A stretch of 64,000 nt of DNA from JAKIYB01 sp964590255. Its GTDB lineage: Bacteria > Armatimonadota > Hebobacteria > CAIYQO01. Position numbers and translations under genes: made by a program. Below, piece by piece: positions 44,326 to 52,336 of this stretch (positions are counted from its first letter, which is position 1; the number at the start of each line of letters is the position of its first letter). Location: positions 27,525-91,524 of the forward strand of contig CAZPYA010000005.1 of NCBI GenBank assembly GCA_964590255.1, in the 5' to 3' direction. The notes under the pieces are model-generated. The model made no database searches, was not told the origin of the DNA, and worked only from the letters and a program-made list of their open reading frames with translations.

Positions 44326-44856
44326 ATGACTGACTTGTACGCCCCCTTGATGGGTGCCCAACAACCAGCGTTTCAACAACGACACCATCAGGTGGACCTG
44401 GGGCAGCAAGTCGTCGGTCGCCTCAGACCGGACGACCGTAGCCCATACCACGGACCAGAGGACTGGATCTGCACAGGAAAAGACGGTAACCACCTGATCC
44501 CGTTGGACCTGACACGCTATTTCACCAAGCTCGTAAAGAAACTCGGGGTGGACTGCACCTTTCATGGTTTGCGACACACCCACGCCACAGCCTTGATCGC
44601 CGCCGGCGTGCCGGTGAAAATCATCAGTGATCGTCTGGGGCATGCGAATATCAGTACGACGATGGATATTTACGGTCATGTGTTGCCGACGATGCAACGG
44701 CAGGCAGCGGACATCATGGAGAGTCTCTGGACGGGCGACTGTGCACCTGGTGCACACGATGGCGATGGCAGTGAATTCGTCAAAGAACCGTTGTGCACCT
44801 ATTGTGCACCTGAGGCAATTTCACCAAAGCAAAATGGGTTCCAAGCCGTGGCCTAG
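44326..44856 (+). pseudogene. C-terminal remnant of a tyrosine integrase
   Basis: From about 44460 the frame encodes DWICTGKDGNHLIPLDLTRY and CTFHGLRHTHATALIAAGVP, then SDRLGHANISTTMDIYGHVL. These supply the catalytic H-x-x-R, the second His and the Tyr of phage-type integrases. The N-terminal binding domain and the first catalytic Arg are missing, and the start of the frame (44326-44450) does not look like integrase. It ends 22 bases from the 3' end of tRNA-Leu, the normal position for an integrase beside its attachment site. Probably inactive. Confidence 0.75.
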
Positions 44857-44878
44857 AACCCATTTTGATCTTAAAATT

Positions 44879-44966
<88 letters not shown>

Positions 44967-44975
44967 ACTACGCGA

Positions 44976-45254
44976 TTAATGACCGTAGGCATAGAAGACC
45001 GCAGCGAGGACGGAGGCGACGAAGAAGGCGATGGCGATGATCGTCGTCAACCGGGAAAGCTGCGCTTCGGTGCCGAATTGTTTGATCGAGGAGCTGGCGC
45101 GGCCGCCGATGGTGCCCCAGCCCATGCCGGCGCCGCTCTGCTCACTTTTCGTGGTCTGCGTGGCGATGATGATGATCAGCACCAGGGCCAGCAGCCCCTG
45201 GATCACCACCATCGGAATGACCAGTATTTTTGAAATTGTCGCTAAAAAATCCAT
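44976..45254 (-). CDS. secG: Preprotein translocase subunit SecG
   Basis: A 92-aa protein with two membrane helices (LVIPMVVIQGLLALVLIIII at 11-30 and LTTIIAIAFFVASVLAAVFY at 69-88) separated by the conserved loop TTKSEQSGAGMGWGTIGGRA. SecG assists the SecYEG channel in protein export. The frame opens at 45371, but the ATG at 45254 gives the standard start. tRNA-Leu follows 9 bases downstream and is likely co-transcribed. Confidence 0.93.
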   Translation of the reverse strand: MDFLATISKILVIPMVVIQGLLALVLIIIIATQTTKSEQSGAGMGWGTIGGRASSSIKQFGTEAQLSRLTTIIAIAFFVASVLAAVFYAYGH

Positions 45255-45471
45255 GGTTGTTCCATGCCTTTCGCGGGTCCCGCGGTAAAGCCTGCACATC
45301 CTACCACAACCGCCACGCGGATGCAAGAGGGGGAACCGGTGCATGTGGCGCGCGTGTGGCGCCGGCGACACGCCCGGTTATGGCTGCATGGTTGCAGGGC
45401 GCGGCGCGGGCTGGTATGATGAGCAGACAAGCGATCGGTTCGCCACACTTCACTGTAAAGGAGCACGTCTC

Positions 45472-46107
45472 ATGTCACTGAAATCCGGGCTGCTGGCCCT
45501 GGCGTTACTGCTGACTTCCGCTGCCATCGCGGCGCCGAGCTTCCTCGGCCCCACCGGGCTGGTGCTCATTCCCACCGCCGACGCGCTGGTGGCCGACGAG
45601 ATGGCGTTCAGCCTCTACGGCGCCGAAGGCGGCGGCGACACCGCGTATCTATTCAACTACGGCATCCGCGAGAATCTGGAAGTCGGCTTCACCCGCTTCA
45701 CCGATCGCGAGACGGTGATCAATGCGAAGTATAACTTCCAGCCGGAAGATGGACATCGCGCCGGCGTTGCCATGGGCGTGGTCGATCTCACCGACCAGGT
45801 GAATTCCTCGCTGTATGTCGTGGCCAGCAAAAAATTTACCGTCAGCGCGCCAGGCATCACGAATATGCGCATGCATGCCGGCCTTTCCAGCGGCGGCACC
45901 TCGCAGAGCGACGTCCCGCTTGATGGCTTCTTCGGTGGAATCTCCGTCGACATCTCCAGCCGGGTGGTGGTGTCAGCCGAGCATGACGGCAGCCACTTCA
46001 ACTTCGGCGCCAGCGGCCTGCTGGGCAAGGGCGTGCAGGTGAATATCGGCGCGGTCGGCGAAGACCTGAATTTCCTCTACGGGCTGAGCTACAACACGAA
46101 ATTCTGA
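45472..46107 (+). CDS. YjbH-like outer-membrane beta-barrel protein
   Basis: The 211-aa protein has a signal peptide (GLLALALLLTSAAIAAPSFL) and a mature part of alternating short strands and glycine turns (GLVLIPTADALVADEMAFSL, NYGIRENLEVGFTRF, HFNFGASGLL). The first motif is typical of YjbH-like proteins seen in diderm Terrabacteria. AGGAG lies 8 bases before the ATG at 45472. It ends in Phe (NTKF), as outer-membrane proteins often do. The function of these proteins is not established; they may be surface or export barrels. Transcribed alone and followed by two hairpins. Confidence 0.65.
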   Translation: MSLKSGLLALALLLTSAAIAAPSFLGPTGLVLIPTADALVADEMAFSLYGAEGGGDTAYLFNYGIRENLEVGFTRFTDRETVINAKYNFQPEDGHRAGVAMGVVDLTDQVNSSLYVVASKKFTVSAPGITNMRMHAGLSSGGTSQSDVPLDGFFGGISVDISSRVVVSAEHDGSHFNFGASGLLGKGVQVNIGAVGEDLNFLYGLSYNTKF

Positions 46108-46130
46108 CGTGTCTGACAGGAAACGGCACA

Positions 46131-46160
46131 CGCGGGACGGGCTCGAGGGCTCGTCCCGCG
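46131..46160 (+). terminator. Hairpin after the YjbH-like gene
   Basis: CGCGGGACG (46131-46139) pairs with CGTCCCGCG (46152-46160) 24 bases past the stop; GCGTTTGG follows. The T-run is short, so this is a probable but not certain terminator. Confidence 0.6.
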
Positions 46161-46185
46161 GCGTTTGGTATCCCCCAGCTACCCC

Positions 46186-46232
46186 CGACTACCCCCCATT
46201 TTTTGTGTTTTTTGCAAAAAAGGGGGTAGTCG
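46186..46232. terminator. Long A/T-cored hairpin
   Basis: CGACTACCCCC (46186-46196) pairs with GGGGGTAGTCG (46222-46232). Inside are TTTTTT at 46199-46204 and 46208-46213 facing AAAAAA at 46216-46221. It could serve as a terminator in either direction and stands out from the GC-rich surroundings. Confidence 0.5.
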
Positions 46233-46319
46233 TTATTGTGGTTCCGGAATCCCGAGTCCCGCCGGTCGTGACACGGATGCCCGGTGGTCCGCTGTCGTTG
46301 TCAGCCGGTCCGCGCGCAC

Positions 46320-46361
46320 CCTCACCCCCTACCCCCTCTCCCAATACTGGGCGAGGGGGTA
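46320..46361. repeat. Dispersed CCCTCACCCCCT-type palindromic repeat
   Basis: TACCCCCTC (46330-46338) pairs with GAGGGGGTA around CCCAATACTGGG. It matches the copies at 12958-13003 and 52028-52154. Together with family A copy 2 it fills the gap before the MFS gene. Confidence 0.6.
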
Positions 46362-46391
46362 TTATCGGTTGTAGGCGGGGTGCCTCATCGG

Positions 46392-46416
46392 GCGGATTAC
46401 AAATCCGCGCTCCCAG
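46392..46416. repeat. Dispersed palindrome family A, copy 2
   Basis: Core GCGGATTACAAATCCGCG followed by CTCCCAG. The sequence after it (TTGCCAATGGGCACACCGG) is echoed after copy 4 (TTGCCGGTGGGAACACCGG), so the repeat unit is probably longer than the palindrome. Confidence 0.65.
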
Positions 46417-46506
46417 AATTGCCAATGGGCACACCGGCTCTCTCGGGAGTGTAGCATAGCAGATTTGGCGATAATTATCAAGCTGATGTTTGCTTTCGGG
46501 CAGTGA

Positions 46507-47952
46507 TTAGTCGCTGGGGGGGAGGACGCGGCGGACGGCTTTGCCGACGGTGGCGGAGAGGTCGCCGGCGATGGCGCCGTAGACGGTGCGCTGGCCGGCG
46601 CCGTGTGGCAGGGGAAGGCGGACGAGGAGGAAGACGATGGCGGCGGCGCGCAGCACCAGCGAGATGGCGAAGACGGGCTGGTAGTAGGACACCCACGCGG
46701 GCAGGTTGGGGATGAGGTAGAGGTGTCCCTGCCAGAAGGTGGCGAGTTGGCCGCCGAGGAAGACGCCCAGCGCGCTGGCGAGGCCGAGCACCACCGCGAG
46801 CATGGCATTGTACGCGGAGCGGCGCTCGTCGGGGAAGCCCTTCACCTGCATGAAGATGAGCGCCTGGTCGATGCCCGGCCAGGTGAGGCCGCTGATGAAG
46901 CAAGCCCCCCACGCCAGCCATTCCATGCCGGGACGCATGATCAGCCACACGCAGGGCAGCAGCGTGGCGGCCACCGAGCTGGTGATAAGTATCGATTTCA
47001 AGCCGAAGCGGTCGACCATGCGGCCCCACAGCGGCGCCACCAGCGCCATCATGAGCGTGGGAATGATGAAGAGCAGCCAGTTGGTATAGGTGAGCGACAT
47101 GCCCAGGCCGCCCTTGTCCGGGTCTTCGATGCAGAAGCGCCACACGAACGGACCCATGAGCATGTAGGCGATCCACGCGGTGGCGGTGTAGGCGGCGAAC
47201 CAGCGGAAGACGGGGTTGGTCCACGGGGTGGTGAGGATATCGGCGACGGTGGCGCGCGTCTCCGGCACCGGACGCGGGATTTCCGGCACGGGGATGAACA
47301 GCAGGATGTCGATGGCGCCGAAGATGGCGGCGACGCCGAAGATGACCGCGTAGGCCCAGCCGGCGTTGTGGGTGGCGTCGATGAGGAATGGCCCGCCGAT
47401 GGCGAGGACGATCATCGAGAGCATGCCCAGGCTGGAGCGCAGGCCGAAGAATTTGCCCGCCAGCGAGCGGGGGATGATATCGGACATCCACGACATCCAC
47501 CCGGCGCCGCCAAAATTGGCGATGGCGGCGGAGGCGAAGACGACGATGCCCACCACGACGATGCGCACCGCGTTCAGCGGTCCCTCGCCGTGCGGCAGCA
47601 GCAGCGGCACCAGCGCCGCCAGCAGCCACACCAGCCGGTGGGTGGTGGCCCAGATGAGGAAGTGGCGCTTCACCAGGCCGGTGCGCTCGGTGATGTAGGA
47701 GCCGATGAACTGGAAGACCACCGCCAGCAGCGGCAGCGCCATGATGATGCCGAAGACGTCGTCGGTGGTGCGCAGATATTTGGTGAGGAACGAGGTGAGC
47801 GGCGCGCCATTGGTGAGCACAAAGAAGCCGGCGCCGAAGATCCAGGCGACAATGATATACCAGAGCGATGACCGCACCTGGGCCGGGGTATAGCCCCGGC
47901 CCAGCAGGCGCGGCTGGCGCGTGGTCGATTCAGATGCGTGAGTGTCGGTCAT
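46507..47952 (-). CDS. MFS transporter
   Basis: The 481-aa protein has 12 predicted helices. DIIPRSLAGKFFGLRSSLGM near residue 155 and MALVAPLWGRMVDRFGLKSI near 315 are MFS loop motifs. It starts MTDTHASESTTRQPRLLG and ends in a charged region without a signal. Substrate unknown. It is alone on its strand between palindromic gaps. The sequence is typical of core-genome GC content. Confidence 0.8.
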   Translation of the reverse strand: MTDTHASESTTRQPRLLGRGYTPAQVRSSLWYIIVAWIFGAGFFVLTNGAPLTSFLTKYLRTTDDVFGIIMALPLLAVVFQFIGSYITERTGLVKRHFLIWATTHRLVWLLAALVPLLLPHGEGPLNAVRIVVVGIVVFASAAIANFGGAGWMSWMSDIIPRSLAGKFFGLRSSLGMLSMIVLAIGGPFLIDATHNAGWAYAVIFGVAAIFGAIDILLFIPVPEIPRPVPETRATVADILTTPWTNPVFRWFAAYTATAWIAYMLMGPFVWRFCIEDPDKGGLGMSLTYTNWLLFIIPTLMMALVAPLWGRMVDRFGLKSILITSSVAATLLPCVWLIMRPGMEWLAWGACFISGLTWPGIDQALIFMQVKGFPDERRSAYNAMLAVVLGLASALGVFLGGQLATFWQGHLYLIPNLPAWVSYYQPVFAISLVLRAAAIVFLLVRLPLPHGAGQRTVYGAIAGDLSATVGKAVRRVLPPSD

Positions 47953-48142
47953 GGCTGCCCGCTTGTTTTCAACGGGGGCGGGCGATTCCCTGCCGGTGCA
48001 AGCGGCGGGGGGAGAAAGATTTGGGGAAAGGATTTAGGAACGGGGAGACGAATTGTGCGGATATCCGGGAAATGGGCGCAGCAACGAGCTGCAGACAGGT
48101 GAATAACCGAATGCCGCGCGCATGCTCGGGAAAGGAATGCTG

Positions 48143-48670
48143 ATGTTTATCCTCCATGGTACCTACCGCTTCGGCCTGAAAAAGATCGGCGTGCGGCGCG
48201 ACATCTGCAACAACTGCAAGCGCGAGTGCATTGCCGAGGAGTGGCAATCGTTCCACTGCCACCATTTTTTCTTCATCCCGCTCATTCCGCTGGGTACGCG
48301 GAAGGAATGGCACTGTACGCTGTGTAACGCCGACCCGCGCTACAAGTCGTCGGCGAACGGACTGCTGAAGATCCTCGGCGGCCTTGTCTGCTTCTGCACG
48401 CTGATGGGGACGATCGCCCTCTGGGGCAGCACCCCTGATGACCTGGACGCCGGACCGCTGTGGCTGATGCGGTTCATCTTCCCGGCAGTGTTCGGCGTGG
48501 TGCTGTGGGCCACGTTCATCCGCCAGCCCCAGCCGACACTCACCCCGCAGCAGCGCCGCTCGATGCTGACTCCGCTGGACGACAAGGAATGCTTTTACTG
48601 CCACGGGCCGCTGGACCTGAACCCGACGCTGCACTGCCCGCGGTGTCAGGTGACGATATATCGGGATTAA
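48143..48670 (+). CDS. Zinc-ribbon membrane protein of unknown function
   Basis: The 175-aa protein opens MFILHGTYRFGLKKIGVRRD, followed by ICNNCKREC and HCTLCNADP Cys pairs, two membrane helices (about 76-96 and 108-126) and a C-terminal zinc pair (CYCHGPLDLNPTLHCPRCQV as C-x-x-C units). AAAGGA at 48131-48136 fits the ATG at 48143 better than ATG 48122 or 48137. It resembles small zinc-ribbon membrane proteins in many genomes, none with a known role. It lies between two MFS/macro genes and a 630-base gene-less stretch. Confidence 0.65.
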   Translation: MFILHGTYRFGLKKIGVRRDICNNCKRECIAEEWQSFHCHHFFFIPLIPLGTRKEWHCTLCNADPRYKSSANGLLKILGGLVCFCTLMGTIALWGSTPDDLDAGPLWLMRFIFPAVFGVVLWATFIRQPQPTLTPQQRRSMLTPLDDKECFYCHGPLDLNPTLHCPRCQVTIYRD

Positions 48671-48747
48671 GGGGCCTGTGCCGGAACTGATGCTCTTTGC
48701 TCCATTGTTTCCGCTACGGTGTGTGATGCCGGCCTTATGATTCACGT

Positions 48748-48806
48748 AGCGATGTGACGCGGTGATGCTGGCGCCGGTGACGGTCGCGCGGACCCCTCCC
48801 CTAGCA
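48748..48806. repeat. Dispersed repeat family C, copy 1
   Basis: The stretch including GATGCTGGCGCCGGTGACGG and TCGCGCGGACCCCTCCCC matches 56675-56740, which reads ATGCTGGCGCCGGTGGTTGT and CGCGCGGACACCTCCCCC. Both are intergenic. Confidence 0.55.
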
Positions 48807-49094
48807 GGAGAGGGGAGCTCTCTTACGACGGCGATTGCCTTGATGGGTGAAGCGGTGGGGGAGAAACATTGGGGGAAGACGACTGATGCTGATGTGAAGG
48901 TAATGGGTTTCAGGTCACTGCAGCATTTTGGTACTGTCGCTTCCATCGCCGGCCCGCCCGGCCATAAATGGTCGGGCTACCGAACAACGCCCCCTGGAAG
49001 GGGGCTTGCAACGGTCAGGTCTTTCGCTTTTTCTCAGTCCTCACCCCTTACATGGGGAGGCGAGGGAAATGCCCGGTACGTGCCTCATTCAGCA

Positions 49095-49125
49095 CCTCGC
49101 ACGCCCCATCGAGGGGCGTGCGAGG
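49095..49125. repeat. 13-bp perfect hairpin
   Basis: CCTCGCACGCCCC (49095-49107) pairs exactly with GGGGCGTGCGAGG (49113-49125) around 5 bases. It sits just before family A copy 3 and may form part of the same mobile unit. Confidence 0.5.
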
Positions 49126-49130
49126 GGTGT

Positions 49131-49155
49131 GCGGATTACAAATCCGCGGCCCCAG
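49131..49155. repeat. Dispersed palindrome family A, copy 3
   Basis: Core GCGGATTACAAATCCGCG followed by GCCCCAG, as in copy 4. No gene overlaps it. Confidence 0.65.
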
Positions 49156-49262
49156 GGGGGCGGATATATCGGGATTAGGGCGCCTTTGGAGTGTGGCGAG
49201 GATGGCCGCTTTAGTTCCACTCCCGACGTATAGTGAACGCGGCAATACTTGCCGCACTCCAT

Positions 49263-49326
49263 ATGCGCGTTACGGGGCATAGACGACCAGCCGGATGCGC
49301 GTTACGGGGCATAGACGACCAGCCGG
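49263..49326. repeat. Perfect 32-bp tandem duplication at a gene end
   Basis: The unit beginning ATGCGCGTTACGGGGCATAG occurs at 49263-49294 and again, identical, at 49295-49326. The second copy contains the last codons and stop of the macro-domain gene, so the duplication added a spare gene end downstream without changing the protein. Confidence 0.85.
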
Positions 49327-49766
49327 ACGTCGGCGTCGGGATTGATTTCCGCCAGCGTGCTTTGCATGAGGGCGAGGGCGCGGTCGTGATTGAAGCTGCC
49401 GGAGCCGGCGCCGATGATGGGGAAGGCGACTGAGTGGAAGTCGTGCTCGATGACGAGGCGCATGGCGTTGCGCACGGAGGCACGGATGGAGTATTCACTG
49501 GCCATCCAGAGCATGTTGATGCCGGCGACGTGGATGATGCCTTTATACGGCAGGTTGCCCGCGCCGGTGAGTACCGCCTCGCCCAGACGCATGGCGCCGT
49601 GGCGCGCCAACTCGCGGAAAGGCGCCAGTCCGGCCTTGCGTTTGATGGCCCCGGACACCCCCTGCGGCAGCAGCAACCACCAGGGGATGATGTTGCGGTT
49701 CCAGGCGTTGACGATCACCTCGACATCCTGCGCCAGCAGGTCGCCTTGTACAACCTGTATGCTCAT
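49302..49766 (-). CDS. Macro-domain protein (ADP-ribose-binding)
   Basis: The 154-aa protein is a single macro domain: VVQGDLLAQDVEVIVNAWNR with the Asn loop, QGVSGAIKRKAG (the G-V-x-x-A-I helix), then YKGIIHVAGINML and FPIIGAGSGSFN for the second ligand loop. Macro domains bind ADP-ribose or remove it from proteins or nucleic acids. The Trp-rich loop (IIPWWLLLPQG) is a known variant in bacterial stand-alone members. The ATG at 49766 follows GGAGCG. The stop lies inside a 32-bp tandem duplication. Confidence 0.9.
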   Translation of the reverse strand: MSIQVVQGDLLAQDVEVIVNAWNRNIIPWWLLLPQGVSGAIKRKAGLAPFRELARHGAMRLGEAVLTGAGNLPYKGIIHVAGINMLWMASEYSIRASVRNAMRLVIEHDFHSVAFPIIGAGSGSFNHDRALALMQSTLAEINPDADVRLVVYAP

Positions 49767-50023
49767 GCGCGCTCCTTTGCGGGATTGTTCAGGATAGCAT
49801 GTCAGCGATGGGAGTGTCGAGAGCGGACGCGAGGTTCGCGTCGGCCATGACCTCGCGGTAAATCGGTAACAAATAGATTGGTGCCGGCGCTGTGGGCGGA
49901 TAAATGGAGACAGTCACGCATTACGGGCACATGCCGACTCGGTAACCTGATCGGGACGCGCGTAATGCGTCACAGTCACCATTTATCGCTGTGTAAACAG
50001 CCTGGTGGCGTTTGCCGAATCGT

Positions 50024-50048
50024 GCGGATTGCAAATCCGCGACCCCAG
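50024..50048. repeat. Dispersed palindrome family A, copy 4
   Basis: Core GCGGATTGCAAATCCGCG followed by ACCCCAG, then TTGCCGGTGGGAACACCGG. It sits just before the fhs terminator. The remaining gap from 49767 shows no gene. Confidence 0.65.
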
Positions 50049-50077
50049 TGTTGCCGGTGGGAACACCGGCGCTCCCA

Positions 50078-50119
50078 GGAAAAAAAACGCCCCCCTCTCG
50101 TGAGAGAGGGGGGCGTTTT
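50078..50119 (-). terminator. Strong intrinsic terminator of fhs
   Basis: A perfect 16-bp stem (50084-50099 with 50104-50119) with GTGA loop; on the - strand it is followed by a run of Ts (complement of the A-run at 50080-50087). It lies 10 bases past the fhs stop. Confidence 0.9.
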
Positions 50120-50128
50120 GGGTTGGCG

Positions 50129-51841
50129 TTAGAAGAGGCCGACGACGTTGCCGTCTTCGTCGATGTCGATCTTCGTGCCGGCGGGCACGGAGGGGAGGGA
50201 GGGCATGGTGGCCATCTCGCCGCAGAGGGCGTAGAGGAAGCCGGCGCCGGCGGAGGGGCGGATGTCGCGCACGGGCACGGTGAAGCCGGTGGGGCGGCCT
50301 TTCAGCGCGGGCTCGTGCGAGAGGGACAGGTGCGTCTTCGCCATGCACACCGGGAGTTTGTCCAGCCCCCACTGGTTGTAGAGGGCGATGCGCTCTTCGG
50401 CGAGGGGGGCGAAGGAGACGCCGGCGGCGCCGTAGATCGTTTTGGCGATCTTCTCGATCTTCACCTTGATCGGGTCGTCATCGGCGTAGGTGAGGGTGAA
50501 GTTGGAGGGCTGGTCGCAGGCTTTCTGCACCGCCCGGGCCAGCTCTTCGCCGCCCGCGCCGCCCATGGCCCACACCTTGCTGAGGCAGGCATCTTCCGCG
50601 CCGGCGGCGATGGCCTTCTCGCGGATGAAGGCGATTTCGGCGTCGGTGTCGGTGGGGAAGTTGTTGATGGCGACCACCACCGGGATGCCGAAGGAGCGCA
50701 TATTCTCGATCTGCTTCTCCAGGTTGACGATGCCGAGGGTCAGCGCCTCCAGGTCTTCCTTCTGCAAGCCCGGATCCAGCGGCTTGCCGGGGACGACATT
50801 GAAGCGGCCGGAGTGCATTTTCAACGCGCGCACGGTGGCCACCACCACGGCGCAGCTCGGTTTCAGCCCGCCGATGCGGCATTTCACGTTGCAGAACTTC
50901 TCCGCGCCCATATCGGCGCCGAAGCCAGCCTCGGTGACGACATAATCCATCAGCCGCAGGGCGATCTGGTCCTGGATGATGGAGGAGTTGCCGTGGGCGA
51001 TGTTGGCGAATGGCCCGGCGTGCACCATCACCGGCGTGTGTTCCAACGCCTGGATGATATTCGGCTTGATGGCGTCCTTCATCAACACGGTCATGGCGCC
51101 GGCGCACTGCAGGTCTTCGGCGGTGACCGGGTTGCCGGCGTCGTCGCGGGCAACGATGATGCGGGCGAAGCGCTGGCGCATGTCTTTCAGGTCGGAAGTG
51201 AGGGAGAGGACGGCCATCACCTCGGAGGCGACGGAGATGTCAAAGCCCGTTTCGCGGGGCACACCGCCGCGGCGCTGGGCGGGCAGGTCGCCGCCGAGGC
51301 CGGTAACGATGTTGCGCAGCGCCCAGCCGTCGCTGATGTCGACGACGCGCTTCCAGGTGATGGTCTGCGGATTGATGCGCTTCGGGTTGCCGTGCTTCAG
51401 CGAGGCGTCGATGAACGCGGCCAGCAGGTTGTTGGCCGCGGAGATGGCGTGGATGTCGCCGGTGAAGTGGAGGTTGAAGTCCTCCATCGGCACGACCTGG
51501 GCGTAGCCGCCGCCGGCCGCGCCGCCCTTGATGCCGAAGACCGGACCGAGGGACGGCTGGCGAATGTTGATGCAGGTACGCAGGCCGATGCGGGTCATCG
51601 CTTCGCCCAGACCGATGGTGGTGACCGTCTTCCCCTCGCCCAGCGGGGTGGGGGTGATGGCGGTGACGACGATGAGCTTGCCGAGCGGGCGGTCACTGAG
51701 CCGGTTGAGGATGCCCAGGTCGACCTTCGCCTTATAACGGCCGTAGAGTTCCAGTTCGTCATCCTGGACGCCGAGCTTCTCCGCGATGGCCTGGATCGGC
51801 TCCATGGTGGCTTGTTGCGCGATTTCGATATCCGAGAGCAC
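50129..51841 (-). CDS. fhs: Formate-tetrahydrofolate ligase
   Basis: The 570-aa enzyme joins formate and tetrahydrofolate with ATP to give 10-formyl-THF. The ATP loop is TPTPLGEGKTVTTIGLGEAM near residue 66, and RQPSLGPVFGIKGGAAGGGY and DFNLHFTGDIHAI follow, both diagnostic. Length agrees with the family (about 556). The frame opens at 51922, but AGAGGAGG 6 bases before the GTG at 51841 decides the start. No other one-carbon or Wood-Ljungdahl gene is adjacent, so it probably feeds purine synthesis or formate use. Followed by a strong terminator. Confidence 0.97.
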   Translation of the reverse strand: MLSDIEIAQQATMEPIQAIAEKLGVQDDELELYGRYKAKVDLGILNRLSDRPLGKLIVVTAITPTPLGEGKTVTTIGLGEAMTRIGLRTCINIRQPSLGPVFGIKGGAAGGGYAQVVPMEDFNLHFTGDIHAISAANNLLAAFIDASLKHGNPKRINPQTITWKRVVDISDGWALRNIVTGLGGDLPAQRRGGVPRETGFDISVASEVMAVLSLTSDLKDMRQRFARIIVARDDAGNPVTAEDLQCAGAMTVLMKDAIKPNIIQALEHTPVMVHAGPFANIAHGNSSIIQDQIALRLMDYVVTEAGFGADMGAEKFCNVKCRIGGLKPSCAVVVATVRALKMHSGRFNVVPGKPLDPGLQKEDLEALTLGIVNLEKQIENMRSFGIPVVVAINNFPTDTDAEIAFIREKAIAAGAEDACLSKVWAMGGAGGEELARAVQKACDQPSNFTLTYADDDPIKVKIEKIAKTIYGAAGVSFAPLAEERIALYNQWGLDKLPVCMAKTHLSLSHEPALKGRPTGFTVPVRDIRPSAGAGFLYALCGEMATMPSLPSVPAGTKIDIDEDGNVVGLF

Positions 51842-51921
51842 AGATAACCTCCTCTGGCGCCCGCAGGCAGCCGGTAGACAGTACGGTGGCGGCGAGACAC
51901 ATGCACGCCACGGGATTTTCA

Positions 51922-51927
51922 ATTATA
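51922..51927 (-). promoter_or_regulatory. -10 element of a probable fhs promoter
   Basis: On the - strand TATAAT occurs 81 bases before the fhs GTG, in an AT-rich patch. No clear -35 at the usual distance, so confidence is low. Confidence 0.4.
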
Positions 51928-51961
51928 CGACAACTTTTGAGCGGCGGAGTGGTTAACGTTT

Positions 51962-51999
51962 GGTAATTTTGTGCGCGAATGTATGCGCACGAAATTACC
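51962..51999. promoter_or_regulatory. 15-bp palindrome upstream of fhs
   Basis: GGTAATTTTGTGCGC pairs with GCGCACGAAATTACC (one G-T pair) around an 8-base loop. It lies about 120-160 bases before fhs and could be an operator, attenuator or the edge of a small mobile repeat. Confidence 0.45.
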
Positions 52000-52027
52000 A
52001 GAGGGAAACCCACCCCTCCGGTGTGCC

Positions 52028-52154
52028 TACACACCCCCTCACCCCCTGTCCCCCTCTCCCCGAGGAGAGGGGGAATGATAACATGACATCAACCTGATTT
52101 TCGGCACAGCGATCACTCCCCTCTCCTCGGGGAGAGGGGTTGGGGGTGAGGGGG
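52028..52154. repeat. Inverted pair of CCCTCACCCCCT-type repeats
   Basis: The left copy (52028-52065) reads CCCCTCACCCCCTGTCCCCC then TCTCCCCGAGGAGAGGGG; the right copy (52119-52154) is its near complement (CCCCTCTCCTCGGGGAGAGG then GGTTGGGGGTGAGGGGG). Together they form a 127-bp element between fhs and the lipoprotein gene, with an AT-richer centre. The flanks to 52336 show no gene. Confidence 0.6.
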
Positions 52155-52336
52155 CGATGAGGCACTCTGTTGCGGCTCGACGGCGTCTCGCCCTCCAGGG
52201 GGACGGTGTGCCGCGCCGGTTGTATAGCTTTTTGCACAGGGCCGTGTGGCGCGTCCGTCACGGTGAAGCCGGGTGGGGCACTACAATGGAACGGGCAGCG
52301 TGGCTGCCCTACGCCATTTTCTGCCGGAGGACGACC

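Larger units (their letters stand above)
48671..49262. other. Gene-less stretch rich in hairpins and dispersed repeats
   Basis: About 590 bases with no convincing gene. It holds a family C repeat at 48748-48806, a GCCCGGCC/GGTCGGGC hairpin near 48957-48978, the 13-bp perfect hairpin 49095-49125, and family A copy 3 at 49131-49155. The density suggests a landing zone for small palindromic elements. Confidence 0.6.

Noticed and set aside
46108..46506. Possible small RNA gene in the gap
   Set aside because: Hairpins are present, but they fit terminators and dispersed repeats, and no promoter is clear.
46603..47871. 422-codon open frame on the + strand
   Set aside because: It mirrors the MFS gene 46507-47952 and has a composition of Gly, Glu, Asp and His with no fold.
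49263..49326. Possible CRISPR-like direct repeats
   Set aside because: The two 32-bp units are adjacent with no spacer, and there are no cas genes, so it is a plain tandem duplication.
50012..51847. 611-codon open frame on the + strand
   Set aside because: It is the reverse of fhs, a certain gene, and has no domain.
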